A stretch of DNA of 64,000 bases from Pseudorhodobacter sp. MZDSW-24AT (GCF_002794355.1 NZ_PGOI01000007.1:124001-188000), one strand, 5' to 3'. Shown: positions 8,317 through 17,270, counted from the stretch's first letter. Notes: generated by a model from the letters alone, not told the origin. A program made the numbers and translations.

Positions 8317-9518
8317 CCGCGCTGCACACGGTTTTTGCCACGCCGGTGTTTCGGATGCTGGCCGGGGTGATCGGGCTTTTGGGGCTGATCAATGCGTCGC
8401 TTTACCCTTATCAATCCTTGATCGGGATCGAGGTTCTGGGCCTGTCCGAGCCGCTGTTCGCGCTGGTGCTGGTGCTGGCCTCGGCGGTGGCGGTGACGAC
8501 TTCAGTGCTTTTGGGCATCTTGTCGGACCAGAAGGCGAACCGGCGGCGGCTGGCGCTGATCACGGCGCTGATCGGGACGGCGGGCGCGGCGCTGATGGTG
8601 TTTGCGCCCGGCAAGCTGAGCTTTGTGCTGACCCACGGGATCTTGCTGCCCATCGCTTCGTCCATCTTCGGGCAGGCTTTCGCGCTCAACCGCTTGGCCA
8701 CGCAGGCCTTGCCCGCGCAGCGCGAAGGGATTCAGGCCACCGTGCGGGCGGCGATGTCGGTGACCTTTCTGATGATGCTGGTGTTCTGGACCTTGGCCTT
8801 TGGTGCCGGGGCCGATGTGATGTGGACCTATGCCACCGGGGGCATGGCGAGCGTGGCGCTTTTGGCGCTGATCTGGGCCTGTTGGCCGCGCGACGGGCAG
8901 ACGCAGTGGCAGGATCAGCCTTCGGGCCTGCGGCTGGGCGCGGCCTTGGCGCAACTGGCGCGGCCTGAGGTGGCCTTGCGGCTCTTGTGCCTTGGGGCCG
9001 TCACGTCATCGGGGGTGCTGTATATGATCCTTGCCGCCTTGGTGTTTTCCGAAACGCCGGGGCGCAGTGCGGCGGATACCGCGCTTTATGTCGGCATGGT
9101 GGCCGGGTGGGAGGTGCCCTTCATGCTGCTGCTGCCGCGCTATCTGTCGCATATCCCGCGCCCGACGCTGATCTTCTGGGGCACGGTGCTTTATGTAAGC
9201 CATCTGATCGCGCTGCCGTTTCTGGCGGATACGGTGTGGATCTGGGCGATGACGCTGCCTGCGGGCTTGGGCGGGGTGGCGATGCTGATTCTGCCGATTT
9301 CCTATTATCAAGATCTGATGGTCGGACGCCCCGGCACGGCGGCATCGATGCTCGCCTTGCAAAAGCTGGTGGCCGATGTGATGGCGGCCTTGGCCTTCAG
9401 CGCCGGGGTGGCGATTGGCGGCTATGCGCTGACGGCGGTGCTGGGCGGCGGCATTGCGGTGCTGGGCGCGCTGGGGCTGTGGCTGGCCGACCGGGGCCGC
9501 GTCACTGTGGGCGTGTGA
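8313..9518 (+). CDS. MFS transporter
   Basis: This 401-residue protein has about 12 hydrophobic segments arranged as two sets of six, with a basic loop (SDQKANRRR) after the second or third segment, as in the major facilitator superfamily. It resembles the sugar-efflux SetA-like branch in general layout, but no substrate-specific motif could be recognised. Its start overlaps the stop of the hydroxyacid dehydrogenase by four bases, so the two are probably co-translated and may act on related compounds. The stop lies 17 bases inside the end of the convergent kinase gene. Confidence 0.82.
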   Translation: MTALHTVFATPVFRMLAGVIGLLGLINASLYPYQSLIGIEVLGLSEPLFALVLVLASAVAVTTSVLLGILSDQKANRRRLALITALIGTAGAALMVFAPGKLSFVLTHGILLPIASSIFGQAFALNRLATQALPAQREGIQATVRAAMSVTFLMMLVFWTLAFGAGADVMWTYATGGMASVALLALIWACWPRDGQTQWQDQPSGLRLGAALAQLARPEVALRLLCLGAVTSSGVLYMILAALVFSETPGRSAADTALYVGMVAGWEVPFMLLLPRYLSHIPRPTLIFWGTVLYVSHLIALPFLADTVWIWAMTLPAGLGGVAMLILPISYYQDLMVGRPGTAASMLALQKLVADVMAALAFSAGVAIGGYALTAVLGGGIAVLGALGLWLADRGRVTVGV

Positions 9519-10266
9519 AGTCGCGCAGATAGGCCAGCGTGGGCGGGATGGCCTGCACATCGCGCGAGGGTTTGGCAAGCCGCGCCACCCCGCGCGCCAG
9601 AAGCGCGATGGGGGCAAGGAGCCGGGTGAGCCGGTGCAGCGCCTGCCACAGGCCTTGGGGGGCTGCGCTGCGATAGGCGGTGAGCGCGGCATCTAGCTCG
9701 GGGCCGGGCGCGGTGTTGTGATCGGTGGCAAACCAGCTGTGGGTGAAGATCACCAGATCCAGCGCGCGCACCAGCGCGCTGCGCTTGCGGTTGCGGAACC
9801 GCTCCAGATCGATCAGGCGCAGTTCGTTGTTCTGCCAGCAGAAATCACGCAAGGCAGGCCGACCGTGCGAAAAGCCCGCGCGGTGCAGACCGGCAAGCGC
9901 AAAACCGGCGGCGCGGAAGGCGGCGATGCGGTCTGGCGCGGGATGCGTGGGGTTGCGCATCAGGTTGGCGAGCGTGGGGCCCAGATCGGGGAGCAGGAGG
10001 TAATCGGGACCTTCGGCCAGAACCTCGGGCACCGGGACGCCGCGCGCATGCAACAGCCGCAGCGCCTCGCGTTCGGCGACGAAGGCCGAGCGCCCGCTGC
10101 CCTTTTGCAGCCGCATCCGTCCGGTGGCCTGTTCCACCCGCTTGAGCCAGACCCGCCCGCCGCCCGGAAGCGGCAAAGGCTTGATCCGTTCCACCGGTTG
10201 GTCCAGCGCCGTTTGCAGGGCGGTGGCGACGGGTGAGGGCAAAGGAGAAGGGTCGGCATCGGTCAT
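9502..10266 (-). CDS. Small-molecule or lipopolysaccharide kinase-like protein (APH/InaA-type fold)
   Basis: About 254 residues. I read a glycine-containing N-lobe with a candidate ATP lysine in VWLKRVEQ, a catalytic loop with the pattern SHGRPALRDFCWQN (normally H-x-D-x4-N), and a metal-binding segment LIDLERF. These are marks of the aminoglycoside phosphotransferase/InaA/YrbL/Kdo-kinase group. The catalytic-loop aspartate is displaced relative to the usual HGD, so activity is uncertain. The ATG at 10266 gives MTDADPSPLP; longer upstream readings are low-complexity antisense translation. It ends convergently with the MFS gene (17-base overlap). Confidence 0.65.
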   Translation of the reverse strand: MTDADPSPLPSPVATALQTALDQPVERIKPLPLPGGGRVWLKRVEQATGRMRLQKGSGRSAFVAEREALRLLHARGVPVPEVLAEGPDYLLLPDLGPTLANLMRNPTHPAPDRIAAFRAAGFALAGLHRAGFSHGRPALRDFCWQNNELRLIDLERFRNRKRSALVRALDLVIFTHSWFATDHNTAPGPELDAALTAYRSAAPQGLWQALHRLTRLLAPIALLARGVARLAKPSRDVQAIPPTLAYLRDFTRPQ

Positions 10267-10348
10267 GACGCGACTGTAACAGCGCGGTGACGCGAAAGTA
10301 AGCGGGCCGCGCGCAGGGGCGGCCCGGCTGTGTCCCGGAGGACGCGGG

Positions 10349-11293
10349 CTAGCGCCAGCTGAAGAAATCGGCGGGGGCTTTGGCGAGCAGCTCTTCTGCC
10401 AGCGCGGTGCCAAGGGCGGCGGCGTCGCGGGCGGCGCCGCTGCGGCTGCCGGTGATCGATTCCGAGCCATCGGGGCGCAGGATTTCACCGCGCAGATGGA
10501 GCGAGTCGCCATCGAGCGTGGCGAGGCCTGCGATGGGGGTTTCGCAAGAGCCATCGAGCCGGGCGAGCATGGCACGCTCGGCGTTCAGGCGCAGGCCGGT
10601 GGGGATGTGGTGGATGGCGGCGAGCAAGGCGGCGGTGCGGTCGTCATCCTGCCGGCGTTCCACCCCGATGGCGCCTTGGGCCACGGCGGGGAGCATGTCA
10701 TCGGTTTCGATGGCGGAGCGCGCCATATGGGCCATGCCAAGGCGGTTGAGCCCGGCCATGGCAAGGAAGGTGGCGACGGCCACGCCCTCTTGCAGCTTTT
10801 TCATCCGGGTCTGCACATTGCCGCGAAACTCGACCAAGTGCAGGTCGGGGCGGCGCAGGCGCAGTTGCGCCCGGCGGCGCAGCGAGGAGGAGCCGACCGT
10901 GGCGCCATGGGGCAGATCGGCCAGACGGGCGACGCTGGGCGAGACAAAGGCATCGCGCACATCTTCGCGCGCAAGGTAGCAATCAAGGATCAGCCCCGCA
11001 GGCTGCACCGTGGGCATGTCCTTCATCGAATGCACCGCGATGTCGATGGACCCGTCGAGCAGCGCCTCTTCGATTTCGCGGGTGAACAGGCCCTTGCCGC
11101 CGATATCCTTCAGCGCCTTGTCAAGGATCTGGTCGCCCATCACCTTGATGACGCAGATTTCAAACGCCGCTTCGGGCAGATCGAAGGCCACCATCAGGCT
11201 GCGCCGCACCTCATGCGCCTGCCAAAGTGCGAGGGGCGAGCCACGGGTGCCGATCTTGAGGGGTTGGGCGGGGTGGGGCAGGTTTTGCATCAT
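10349..11293 (-). CDS. hemC: Porphobilinogen deaminase (hydroxymethylbilane synthase)
   Basis: About 314 residues, normal for HemC, which polymerises four porphobilinogens into hydroxymethylbilane in tetrapyrrole synthesis. Diagnostic segments are IGTRGSPLALWQAHEV at the N-terminus, HSMKDMP, GSSSLRRRAQL with the substrate-binding arginines, and the dipyrromethane-cofactor cysteine in GSCETPIAG. Several in-frame ATGs sit close together (11305, 11293, 11290). I chose 11293 because GGAAG lies just upstream. It is divergent from hemE, sharing an intergenic region with a TGT-N12-ACA palindrome. Confidence 0.94.
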   Translation of the reverse strand: MMQNLPHPAQPLKIGTRGSPLALWQAHEVRRSLMVAFDLPEAAFEICVIKVMGDQILDKALKDIGGKGLFTREIEEALLDGSIDIAVHSMKDMPTVQPAGLILDCYLAREDVRDAFVSPSVARLADLPHGATVGSSSLRRRAQLRLRRPDLHLVEFRGNVQTRMKKLQEGVAVATFLAMAGLNRLGMAHMARSAIETDDMLPAVAQGAIGVERRQDDDRTAALLAAIHHIPTGLRLNAERAMLARLDGSCETPIAGLATLDGDSLHLRGEILRPDGSESITGSRSGAARDAAALGTALAEELLAKAPADFFSWR

Positions 11294-11310
11294 GGCTTCC
11301 GGCATACAGC

Positions 11311-11328
11311 TGTCAGGTTCGCCTGACA
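11311..11328. promoter_or_regulatory. TGT-N12-ACA palindrome, probable PpsR/CrtJ-type operator between hemC and hemE
   Basis: The sequence TGTCAGGTTCGCCTGACA is a perfect 7+7 inverted repeat with a 4-base spacer and fits the TGT-N12-ACA consensus of the photosynthesis repressor PpsR/CrtJ. It lies 17 bases upstream of the chosen hemC start and 52 bases upstream of hemE, a position from which it could repress both. CrtJ is known to act on several hem genes in Rhodobacter capsulatus. Binding here is inferred from the motif only. Confidence 0.55.
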
Positions 11329-11380
11329 ACTCTTGACAACGCAAGGCGCACAGTCGACCCATGGTCGAAAGGAGCCCAGA

Positions 11381-12412
11381 ATGACCGAAAAGACCATCCT
11401 TCGTGCCCTGAAAGGCGAAACCCTTCCGACTCCGCCCATCTGGATGATGCGGCAGGCGGGCCGTTACCTGCCAGAATACCGGGCAACGCGGGCGCAGGCG
11501 GGTGACTTTTTGTCGCTGTGCTACACCCCCGATCTGGCGGCCGAGGTGACCTTGCAGCCGATCCGCCGCTATGGATTTGATGCGGCGATCCTGTTTGCCG
11601 ATATCCTGCTGGTGCCGCAGGCGCTGGGGCCCAAGCTGTGGTTTGCCGAAGGCGAAGGCCCGCGCATGGAGACGACCACCACCATGGCACAGGTGCGGGC
11701 GCTGAAGCCGGTGGAGGCGATCCACGAGACGCTGGCGCCGATCTATGAGACGGTGAAGATTCTGGCGCGCGAACTGCCCAAGGAAACCACGCTGATCGGG
11801 TTCGCGGGCGCGCCTTGGACGGTGGCGACCTATATGATCGCGGGGCGCGGATCGAAGAACCAAGGGGCGGCGCATGTGCTCAAGGCCTCGGACCGCGATA
11901 CCTTTTCGGCGCTGATCGATGTGATCACCGACGCGACGGTGCTGTATCTGTCCGAGCAGATCAAGGCCGGGGCCGAGGTGGTGAAGCTGTTCGACAGCTG
12001 GGCCGGGAGCCTGAAGGGCGCGGATTTCGAGGATTTCGCGGTGAAGCCAGCCGCGCGGATCATTGCGGCGCTGAAAGAGAAGCATCCGGGGATTCCCGTC
12101 ATTGCCTTCCCGCGCGAGGCGGGCGACGGCTATATCGGCTTTGCCGCCAAGGTGGGCGCGGATTGCGTGGCGATCGACAATTCGGTGAGCCCGGACTGGG
12201 CCGCGCAGCATGTGCAGGCGAGCGGCTGCGTGCAGGGCAACCTGTCGCCAGTGCATATGGTGACGGGGGGCGAGGATCTGGTGCGCGAGACGCGGCGGGT
12301 GGTGGACGCCTTCCGCAAAGGGCCGCATATCTTCAATCTGGGCCATGGCATCACGCCGGACGCCGATCCGGCGCATGTGCAGCTGATGATCGACACGGTG
12401 CGGGGCGCGTAA
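11381..12412 (+). CDS. hemE: Uroporphyrinogen decarboxylase
   Basis: This 343-residue protein converts uroporphyrinogen III to coproporphyrinogen III, the committed step towards haem and chlorophyll. The signature [12 protein letters not shown] is at residues 23-34, the [12 protein letters not shown] segment follows in the middle, and GNLSPVHM and NLGHGI near the C-terminus match the family. The ATG at 11381 has AAAGGAG eight bases upstream. It is divergent from hemC. Downstream there is a GC-rich hairpin before the convergent small gene. Confidence 0.95.
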   Translation: MTEKTILRALKGETLPTPPIWMMRQAGRYLPEYRATRAQAGDFLSLCYTPDLAAEVTLQPIRRYGFDAAILFADILLVPQALGPKLWFAEGEGPRMETTTTMAQVRALKPVEAIHETLAPIYETVKILARELPKETTLIGFAGAPWTVATYMIAGRGSKNQGAAHVLKASDRDTFSALIDVITDATVLYLSEQIKAGAEVVKLFDSWAGSLKGADFEDFAVKPAARIIAALKEKHPGIPVIAFPREAGDGYIGFAAKVGADCVAIDNSVSPDWAAQHVQASGCVQGNLSPVHMVTGGEDLVRETRRVVDAFRKGPHIFNLGHGITPDADPAHVQLMIDTVRGA

Positions 12413-12420
12413 GCGCGCCG

Positions 12421-12447
12421 GGGGGCGGGCGGAGTGATCCCGCCCCC
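12421..12447 (+). terminator. GC-rich hairpin between hemE and the convergent small gene
   Basis: GGGGGCGGG at 12421-12429 pairs perfectly with CCCGCCCCC at 12439-12447 across a 9-base loop. It lies 8 bases after the hemE stop and 14 bases after the stop of the oppositely oriented gene, so it could end both transcripts. There is no T-tract, so it may act as a pause or mRNA-protecting structure rather than an intrinsic terminator. Confidence 0.45.
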
Positions 12448-12461
12448 GCCCCTCGCGCCGG

Positions 12462-12821
12462 TCAGGACAACAGCGGGCCCATCATCTGCTGCAAGGCGTC
12501 GAGCGCCAGATCGGCGTCTTCGGTGTGCGGGCCGATGCGGATGGCCACGCTGCGCGCCCAGCCGAAGCTGGCCAGATGTTCGGGGCGCAGCGTGATGGTC
12601 AGCCCCTTGGCGTCGCGGGTGATGGATTGCACCGCGTCTTCGGCGCCAAACTCTTCGTCATTCACCGAGAACCACACCGGCCCGCCCGTGAGCGGCTGGC
12701 GGAACAGGGCATAGGGTTCATCCTCTTCCTCGCCTTGCGCGAAGCCGATGAACAGGAAGCCGTCTTCGTCATCCTCGACAACCGAGGCATAGGCGGCGTG
12801 GATCGTCAGGTCGGCGGTCAT
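12462..12821 (-). CDS. Conserved small acidic protein of unknown function downstream of hemF
   Basis: I do not recognise this protein of 119 residues (124 if the ATG at 12836 is used). It is strongly acidic, with runs such as EDDEDG and EEEDE, and has a predicted alternating beta pattern in the middle (GPVWFSVND, GLTITLRPE). There is no signal peptide, membrane segment or cysteine motif. It follows hemF with almost no gap: the first ATG overlaps the hemF stop and the second begins 5 bases after it. Co-translation with coproporphyrinogen oxidase is therefore likely. A functional link to haem synthesis is inference from position only. Confidence 0.7.
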   Translation of the reverse strand: MTADLTIHAAYASVVEDDEDGFLFIGFAQGEEEDEPYALFRQPLTGGPVWFSVNDEEFGAEDAVQSITRDAKGLTITLRPEHLASFGWARSVAIRIGPHTEDADLALDALQQMMGPLLS

Positions 12822-12826
12822 AGTGG

Positions 12827-13702
12827 TCAGGTCCATTTGGCGATGGGCGGCAGGCTCATCAGCACGGCATTGGCATCATGGCCGGTTTCCAGCCCGAATT
12901 TGGTGCCCCGGTCATAGACAAGGTTGTATTCGGCATAGAGCCCGCGGTGGATCAGCTGCGCCTCGCGGTCGGCATCGGTAAAGGGGGTGGCGACGCGGCG
13001 TTCGGTGAGCGGCACGAAAGCGGGCAGGAAGGCCGCGCCGACCGCTTGGGTGAAGGCGAAATCGGCTTCCCAAGAATCAGAGGCGGTGCCGCCGGTGTTC
13101 AGATCATCATAGAAGATGCCGCCCACGCCGCGCGCGCGGCCGCGGTGCGGGACGAAGAAGTATTCGTCCGCCCATGCCTTGAAGCGCGGGTAATAGGCCG
13201 GATCATGCGCATCGCAGGCCGCTTGCATCTGGGCATGGAAATGCGCGGTATCCTCGGCATATTCCAGCGCGGGGTTCAGGTCGGCGCCGCCGCCGAACCA
13301 CCAGGCGTGCGGGGTCCAGAACATGCGGGTGTTCATGTGCACCGCCGGGCAATGCGGGTTGACCATATGGGCGACAAGACTGATGCCGCTGGCCCAGAAG
13401 CGCGGGTCACGGTCCATGCCGGGGACACCGCGGGCGGCCATCGCCTTTTGCGCGCGTTCGCCCAGCGTGCCATGCACTTCGGACACGTTGACGCCGACTT
13501 TTTCAAACACGCGGCCGCCGCGCATCACGCTCATCAACCCGCCGCCGCCATCGGCGCGGGTGGTGGGGGTGACCTCAAAGCGGCCGGGGGTGCCGGTGCC
13601 ATGGGTGTCTTCCAGCCCCTCGAACGCGGTGACGATTCTGTCGCGCAAGGTGCGGAACCAGCTGGCGGCGCGGGTCTTGCGCGCCTGATACGGATCGGAC
13701 AT
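12827..13702 (-). CDS. hemF: Oxygen-dependent coproporphyrinogen III oxidase
   Basis: A 291-residue HemF, catalysing the oxidative decarboxylation of coproporphyrinogen III with molecular oxygen. Family blocks visible are GRFEVTPTTRADGGGGLMSV near residue 40-60, HMNTRMFWTPHAWWFGGG with conserved histidines, GVGGIFYDDL, and YNLVYDRGTKFGLETGHD near the C-terminus. The window also holds the oxygen-independent isoenzyme hemN under FNR-type control, so the cell can make haem with or without oxygen. A small acidic gene follows directly. Confidence 0.95.
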   Translation of the reverse strand: MSDPYQARKTRAASWFRTLRDRIVTAFEGLEDTHGTGTPGRFEVTPTTRADGGGGLMSVMRGGRVFEKVGVNVSEVHGTLGERAQKAMAARGVPGMDRDPRFWASGISLVAHMVNPHCPAVHMNTRMFWTPHAWWFGGGADLNPALEYAEDTAHFHAQMQAACDAHDPAYYPRFKAWADEYFFVPHRGRARGVGGIFYDDLNTGGTASDSWEADFAFTQAVGAAFLPAFVPLTERRVATPFTDADREAQLIHRGLYAEYNLVYDRGTKFGLETGHDANAVLMSLPPIAKWT

Positions 13703-13814
13703 TCGTGGCTCCCCCTTCGGTGTTGCCTCTGCCTAGCAAAAGCGGGGCCGCGCGCCAACATGGCATTTCGGGACGGGGCGGCGTATAGAGGGGGGAGGCC
13801 TGAGGGAGGATGCC

Positions 13815-14219
13815 ATGCGCCGCAGTCTTGTTCTTTTGGTATTGCTTGCCGCTTGCGGCACACCGCAAGAGCGGTGCATCGCGCGCGAGACGCGGGACAT
13901 GCGGGTGCTGGACCGGCTGATCGCGGAAAGCGAGGGCAATCTGGCGCGCGGCTATGCGCTGGAGGAGGTGGTGACCTACCGCGACCGTTGGGTGCAATGC
14001 CCGGTGGTGCTGCGCCCGGCCCCGGCGGAAGGCGAGCCTGCGCCCGTGGTGGCCCCGCAGCTGTGTCTTGACGAGGTGGCCGAGACGGTGACGCGGCCCA
14101 AGGCGATTGACCTGCGGGCCGAGGCGCAGAAGCTTGAGTCGATGCGCGAGAAGCGGGTCGCCTTGGCGCGGGCGGCGGGACCGGCGATTGCGCAATGCAA
14201 GGCGCAGTTTCCCGAATAA
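13815..14219 (+). CDS. Putative small lipoprotein
   Basis: A 134-residue protein beginning with a short basic region and hydrophobic core, then the lipobox L-A-A-C with the lipidated cysteine at residue 14. It should be anchored to a membrane from the periplasmic side. The mature part is mostly helical and charged, with a YRDRWVQCP segment and three further cysteines (in ERCIA, VQCP and QLCLD). I recognise no family. It is divergent from hemF, and its stop is about 10 bases from the end of the convergent SDR gene. Confidence 0.72.
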   Translation: MRRSLVLLVLLAACGTPQERCIARETRDMRVLDRLIAESEGNLARGYALEEVVTYRDRWVQCPVVLRPAPAEGEPAPVVAPQLCLDEVAETVTRPKAIDLRAEAQKLESMREKRVALARAAGPAIAQCKAQFPE

Positions 14220-14228
14220 AAAGCCCGG

Positions 14229-15038
14229 TCAGAAGGCGGGGATGGAGACGCGATCGAGCAGACCACGACCGCCATCGAGGTTGAGCACCTGCCCGGTCAT
14301 GAAGCCGGAGGCGTCGGAGGCGAGGAATTGCATCACCTCGGCCAGTTCGTCGGGCGCGGCGATGCGGCCAAGGGGCGTGCCTTCGACGATGGCATCGCGC
14401 GCCTCGGGGGCGTCTTTCAGCGCGGCCTGCAAACTCGCGCTCATGACCGAGCCGATGGCGACCGCGTTGACGCGGATGCCTTTGGGCGCCAGCGCCACGG
14501 CGAGCGAGCGGGTCATCTGATCGACGGCGGCGGAGGCCATCGAATAGCCCAAGAGGCCCGGCTGGGTCTGGCGGGCGGCGATGGACGAGATGTTGATGAT
14601 GGCGCCGATCGGGCCTTCGGTTTCGCCCGATTTCTCGGCCTGCGCGATCATGCGCCGCGCGGTCATCTGGGACAGGCGCAGGCTTGTCATCACGTTTTCC
14701 TGCCAGAGCAGATCGACCGCATCCTCTTCGGGATTGAGCGGATCGGAGACGGCAACGCGGCGGTTGGCGTTCACGAGGATATCGACGCGGTCGAAAGCAT
14801 CGATGGTGGCCGAGAGCAGGTTGGCGATGGTCAGCTTTTCGCGCAGATCACCGCTGAACATGCGCACGGCGCCTTCGGCCCGGGCTTCGGTGCCCAGTTC
14901 CGCCTCGAGACAGGCTTCGTCGATGTCGACGAACATCACATTGGCGCCCTTGGCCTGAAAATGGCGGGCGACGGCAAGGCCGATGCCTTTGGCGGCGCCC
15001 GTGACAATGGCGGTCTTGCCGGAGATCGAGAGGGACAT
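14229..15038 (-). CDS. SDR-family protein with degenerate active site
   Basis: A 269-residue protein with a classical short-chain dehydrogenase fold. The cofactor motif TGAAKGIG is intact at 13-20, and D38/D40 at the end of the second strand suggest NAD(H). The catalytic pattern is altered: the NNAG motif reads VNANR at 89-93, and YxxxK reads Y165-S-M-A-S169, so the lysine that lowers the tyrosine pKa is missing. The C-terminal FMTGQVLNLDGG motif is normal. It may bind a dinucleotide without acting as a standard dehydrogenase, or use different chemistry. Flanking genes are a lipoprotein and an rRNA methyltransferase. Confidence 0.85.
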   Translation of the reverse strand: MSLSISGKTAIVTGAAKGIGLAVARHFQAKGANVMFVDIDEACLEAELGTEARAEGAVRMFSGDLREKLTIANLLSATIDAFDRVDILVNANRRVAVSDPLNPEEDAVDLLWQENVMTSLRLSQMTARRMIAQAEKSGETEGPIGAIINISSIAARQTQPGLLGYSMASAAVDQMTRSLAVALAPKGIRVNAVAIGSVMSASLQAALKDAPEARDAIVEGTPLGRIAAPDELAEVMQFLASDASGFMTGQVLNLDGGRGLLDRVSIPAF

Positions 15039-15062
15039 GCGAGCCTCGGGGTTGGGACAGGG

Positions 15063-16052
15063 TTAGCGCACCCGGAGGGGGTGGCTTGCGCGGGTCAGCC
15101 GGAAGGCGGAATCGCCGCCGATGTCTTCGACCTGCCGGAACAGGGTCGACAAAGGTTGATGATAGGGCAGATGGCGGTTGGCGACCAGCCAGAGCGTGCC
15201 ATCGGGCACCAGCATCGACGCCGCCGCGCGCAAAAACGCCACGCCAAGGGCAGGATCGGCATCCCGCCCGGCGTGGAAGGGCGGGTTCATCACCACGGAA
15301 TGCGCGGGGCGCAAGGGTTTGAAGCTGCGCGCATCGGCCCAGTGAAAGCGGGCGCGGGCGTCGGCGACATTGACGGTGGCGCAATCGAGCGCGTCCCTCT
15401 CCGCCTCGACCACGTCGAGTTCGGCCACGCTGGAGCGGGTGAGGATGGCCCGCGAGAGATAGCCCCAGCCTGCGCCAAGGTCGATCACGCGGGTGCCAAG
15501 CTTTTCGGGCAAGGCCTGTGCAAGGAGGGCCGAGCCCCGGTCAGGGCCATCGGCGGAGAAGACACCGGGCAGGGTTTGAAAGCCGCCATCTATGAGGCGC
15601 GGGCGGGCATCCCATCCGGTGAGATCGGCCCCGGCCTGCAACACGAAGGTTTTGCCATGCGCCTTGGACACCGGGCCCGAGAGCGCCAGACCCATGGCGC
15701 GGCAATCCTTGAGAATGCTGTCGATGCCATCGGTTTTCTGCCCATCGACGGCGACCGGGCCACCCGGCACCACCTCGACCATCGCGCGCGAGATCAGGGC
15801 GCGGGCCGCATCGCGGGCGCGCGGCAGGCAGACCACGGCGGCGGCATAGGGCGGGCCTTCTGCGGCCTGATAGCCGCGCGCGGCGAACCATTCGGCATCG
15901 GGGCGAAAGCCGGTGGCCACGCGGATGCGGGCAATGGAGATGCTGGACAGATCGTCGCCTTCGCGCGGGCGATACACGACCACCGGGCCTTCGGGCGGCA
16001 ACACAAGGGCGCCGCTTTCGAGCGCGAAATCAAGGCGAGCAGAGCGCATCAT
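15063..16052 (-). CDS. Class I SAM-dependent methyltransferase, RsmC-like
   Basis: About 329 residues with the two-domain layout of RsmC (16S rRNA G1207 N2-methyltransferase). A degenerate N-terminal methyltransferase-like half is followed by a catalytic half with the SAM loop VIDLGAGWGYLSRA and the catalytic NPPF motif in VVMNPPFHAG. I chose the start at the paired ATG codons 16052/16049 (MMRSARLDFALE), because upstream sequence is the antisense of clpS. It ends 24 bases before the SDR start, so the two may be co-transcribed. The precise target base is inferred from family. Confidence 0.85.
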   Translation of the reverse strand: MMRSARLDFALESGALVLPPEGPVVVYRPREGDDLSSISIARIRVATGFRPDAEWFAARGYQAAEGPPYAAAVVCLPRARDAARALISRAMVEVVPGGPVAVDGQKTDGIDSILKDCRAMGLALSGPVSKAHGKTFVLQAGADLTGWDARPRLIDGGFQTLPGVFSADGPDRGSALLAQALPEKLGTRVIDLGAGWGYLSRAILTRSSVAELDVVEAERDALDCATVNVADARARFHWADARSFKPLRPAHSVVMNPPFHAGRDADPALGVAFLRAAASMLVPDGTLWLVANRHLPYHQPLSTLFRQVEDIGGDSAFRLTRASHPLRVR

Positions 16053-16074
16053 CAGGTTGGAACAGGCGCGGGGC

Positions 16075-16395
16075 CTATTCCTTCTCCATCGTGCATTGCA
16101 GGGGGTGCTGGTGGCGGCGGGCAAAATCCATGACCTGCGCCACCTTGGTTTCCGCCACTTCATGCGAGAAGACGCCCACGACGGCGAGCCCCTTCTTGTG
16201 GACGGTGAGCATGATTTCAAAGGCCTGCGCGTGGTTCAGGCCAAAGAAGCGTTCCAGCACATGAACCACGAATTCCATCGGCGTGTAATCATCATTCAGC
16301 AACATCACCTTGTACATCGGTGGGCGCTGGGTGCGGGTCTTGGTTTTGGTGAGCAGCCCCGCGTCATTGCCCGGCCCATCGGTCTTGTCCGACAT
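16075..16395 (-). CDS. clpS: ATP-dependent Clp protease adaptor ClpS
   Basis: A 106-residue ClpS, which delivers N-end-rule substrates to ClpAP. The core [18 protein letters not shown] lies at residues 27-44. The N-degron pocket residues N34, D35 and H66 are present, in the same numbering as E. coli ClpS. The N-terminal extension is polar, as expected for the flexible arm. clpA is not adjacent. The ATG at 16395 gives [10 protein letters not shown]; upstream in-frame sequence crosses the divergent promoter region and is not plausible protein. Confidence 0.95.
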   Translation of the reverse strand: MSDKTDGPGNDAGLLTKTKTRTQRPPMYKVMLLNDDYTPMEFVVHVLERFFGLNHAQAFEIMLTVHKKGLAVVGVFSHEVAETKVAQVMDFARRHQHPLQCTMEKE

Positions 16396-16559
16396 GGAAA
16401 GGGGAAATTGGATCACGGGCGGTGCCTCATGCGAAGGGATTCGGGGTTTCGGGTTCTGGCGGCAATATAAAGCTTTTTCGCCGTGGGGAAAGGGGATCCC
16501 CCCAAAGCATTGCGACAAAGCGGTAAAGGAGGCATGAACGCGGGCAGCAGGAGGTGGCG

Positions 16560-17270
16560 ATGACCCTGAGCACGATCGGTTTCGACGCGGATGATACACT
16601 GTGGCAAAACGAGGCGTTCTTCCGGCTGACGCAGGCGCAATTCGTGGAGCTTCTGGCCGATTATGCCGGGCGCGACCATCTGGAAGAGCGGCTTCTGGCG
16701 GCCGAGCGGCGCAATCTGGGGCATTACGGATTCGGTGTGAAGGGATTCGTCCTGTCGATGATCGAGACGGCGATCGAGGTGACCGAGGGCCGGGTTCCGG
16801 CCTCTGTCATCAGTGATCTGATGGCGGCGGGGCGCGAGATGCTGCGCCACCCGATTGAACTGTTGCCACATGCGCGGGAGGCGGTGACGGCACTGGCGGC
16901 AGAGCACCGTGTGCTGTTGATCACCAAGGGCGATCTGCTGGATCAGGAGCGCAAGCTGGCGCAATCGGGATTGGGCGATCTGTTCCACGGGGTGGAGATC
17001 GTTTCCGACAAGACTCCGGGGGTTTACCGGGCGATCTTTGCGCGCCACGGCACCGCGCCCGAGCAGGCGATGATGGTGGGCAATTCGCTGAAATCGGATG
17101 TGCTGCCGGTGCTGGATGTGGGGGGCTGGGGCGTGCATGTGCCGCATGGGCTGACATGGGCGCTGGAGCATGCCGAGCCACCCAACGGCCATGGCCGCTT
17201 TCACCAATTGCCCGATCTGGGGGGCTTGGCCGATCTGGTGGGTCAACTGCAAAACACCCACAAAACCTAG
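16560..17270 (+). CDS. HAD-family hydrolase, YjjG/nucleotidase-like
   Basis: A 236-residue HAD phosphatase with motif [11 protein letters not shown] at residues 7-16, a helical cap, motif II LITKGD, and motif IV around [13 protein letters not shown]. The D-D-T-L-W form of motif I is common in YjjG-like nucleotidases and dehalogenase-like HADs. The ATG at 16560 is preceded by AGGAGG with five bases of spacing, which is better than the GTG two codons upstream. It is divergent from clpS. The substrate is unknown. Confidence 0.83.
   Translation: MTLSTIGFDADDTLWQNEAFFRLTQAQFVELLADYAGRDHLEERLLAAERRNLGHYGFGVKGFVLSMIETAIEVTEGRVPASVISDLMAAGREMLRHPIELLPHAREAVTALAAEHRVLLITKGDLLDQERKLAQSGLGDLFHGVEIVSDKTPGVYRAIFARHGTAPEQAMMVGNSLKSDVLPVLDVGGWGVHVPHGLTWALEHAEPPNGHGRFHQLPDLGGLADLVGQLQNTHKT

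Noticed and set aside
10304-10325. Hairpin GGGCCG/CGGCCC between the kinase gene and hemC as a terminator
   Set aside because: The stem is short, the loop is ten bases and there is no U-run, so it was not reported.
11333-11361. TTGACA at 11333-11338 as a sigma-70 promoter for hemE
   Set aside because: At 17 bases downstream there is no convincing -10 (GACCCA), so I did not list a promoter.
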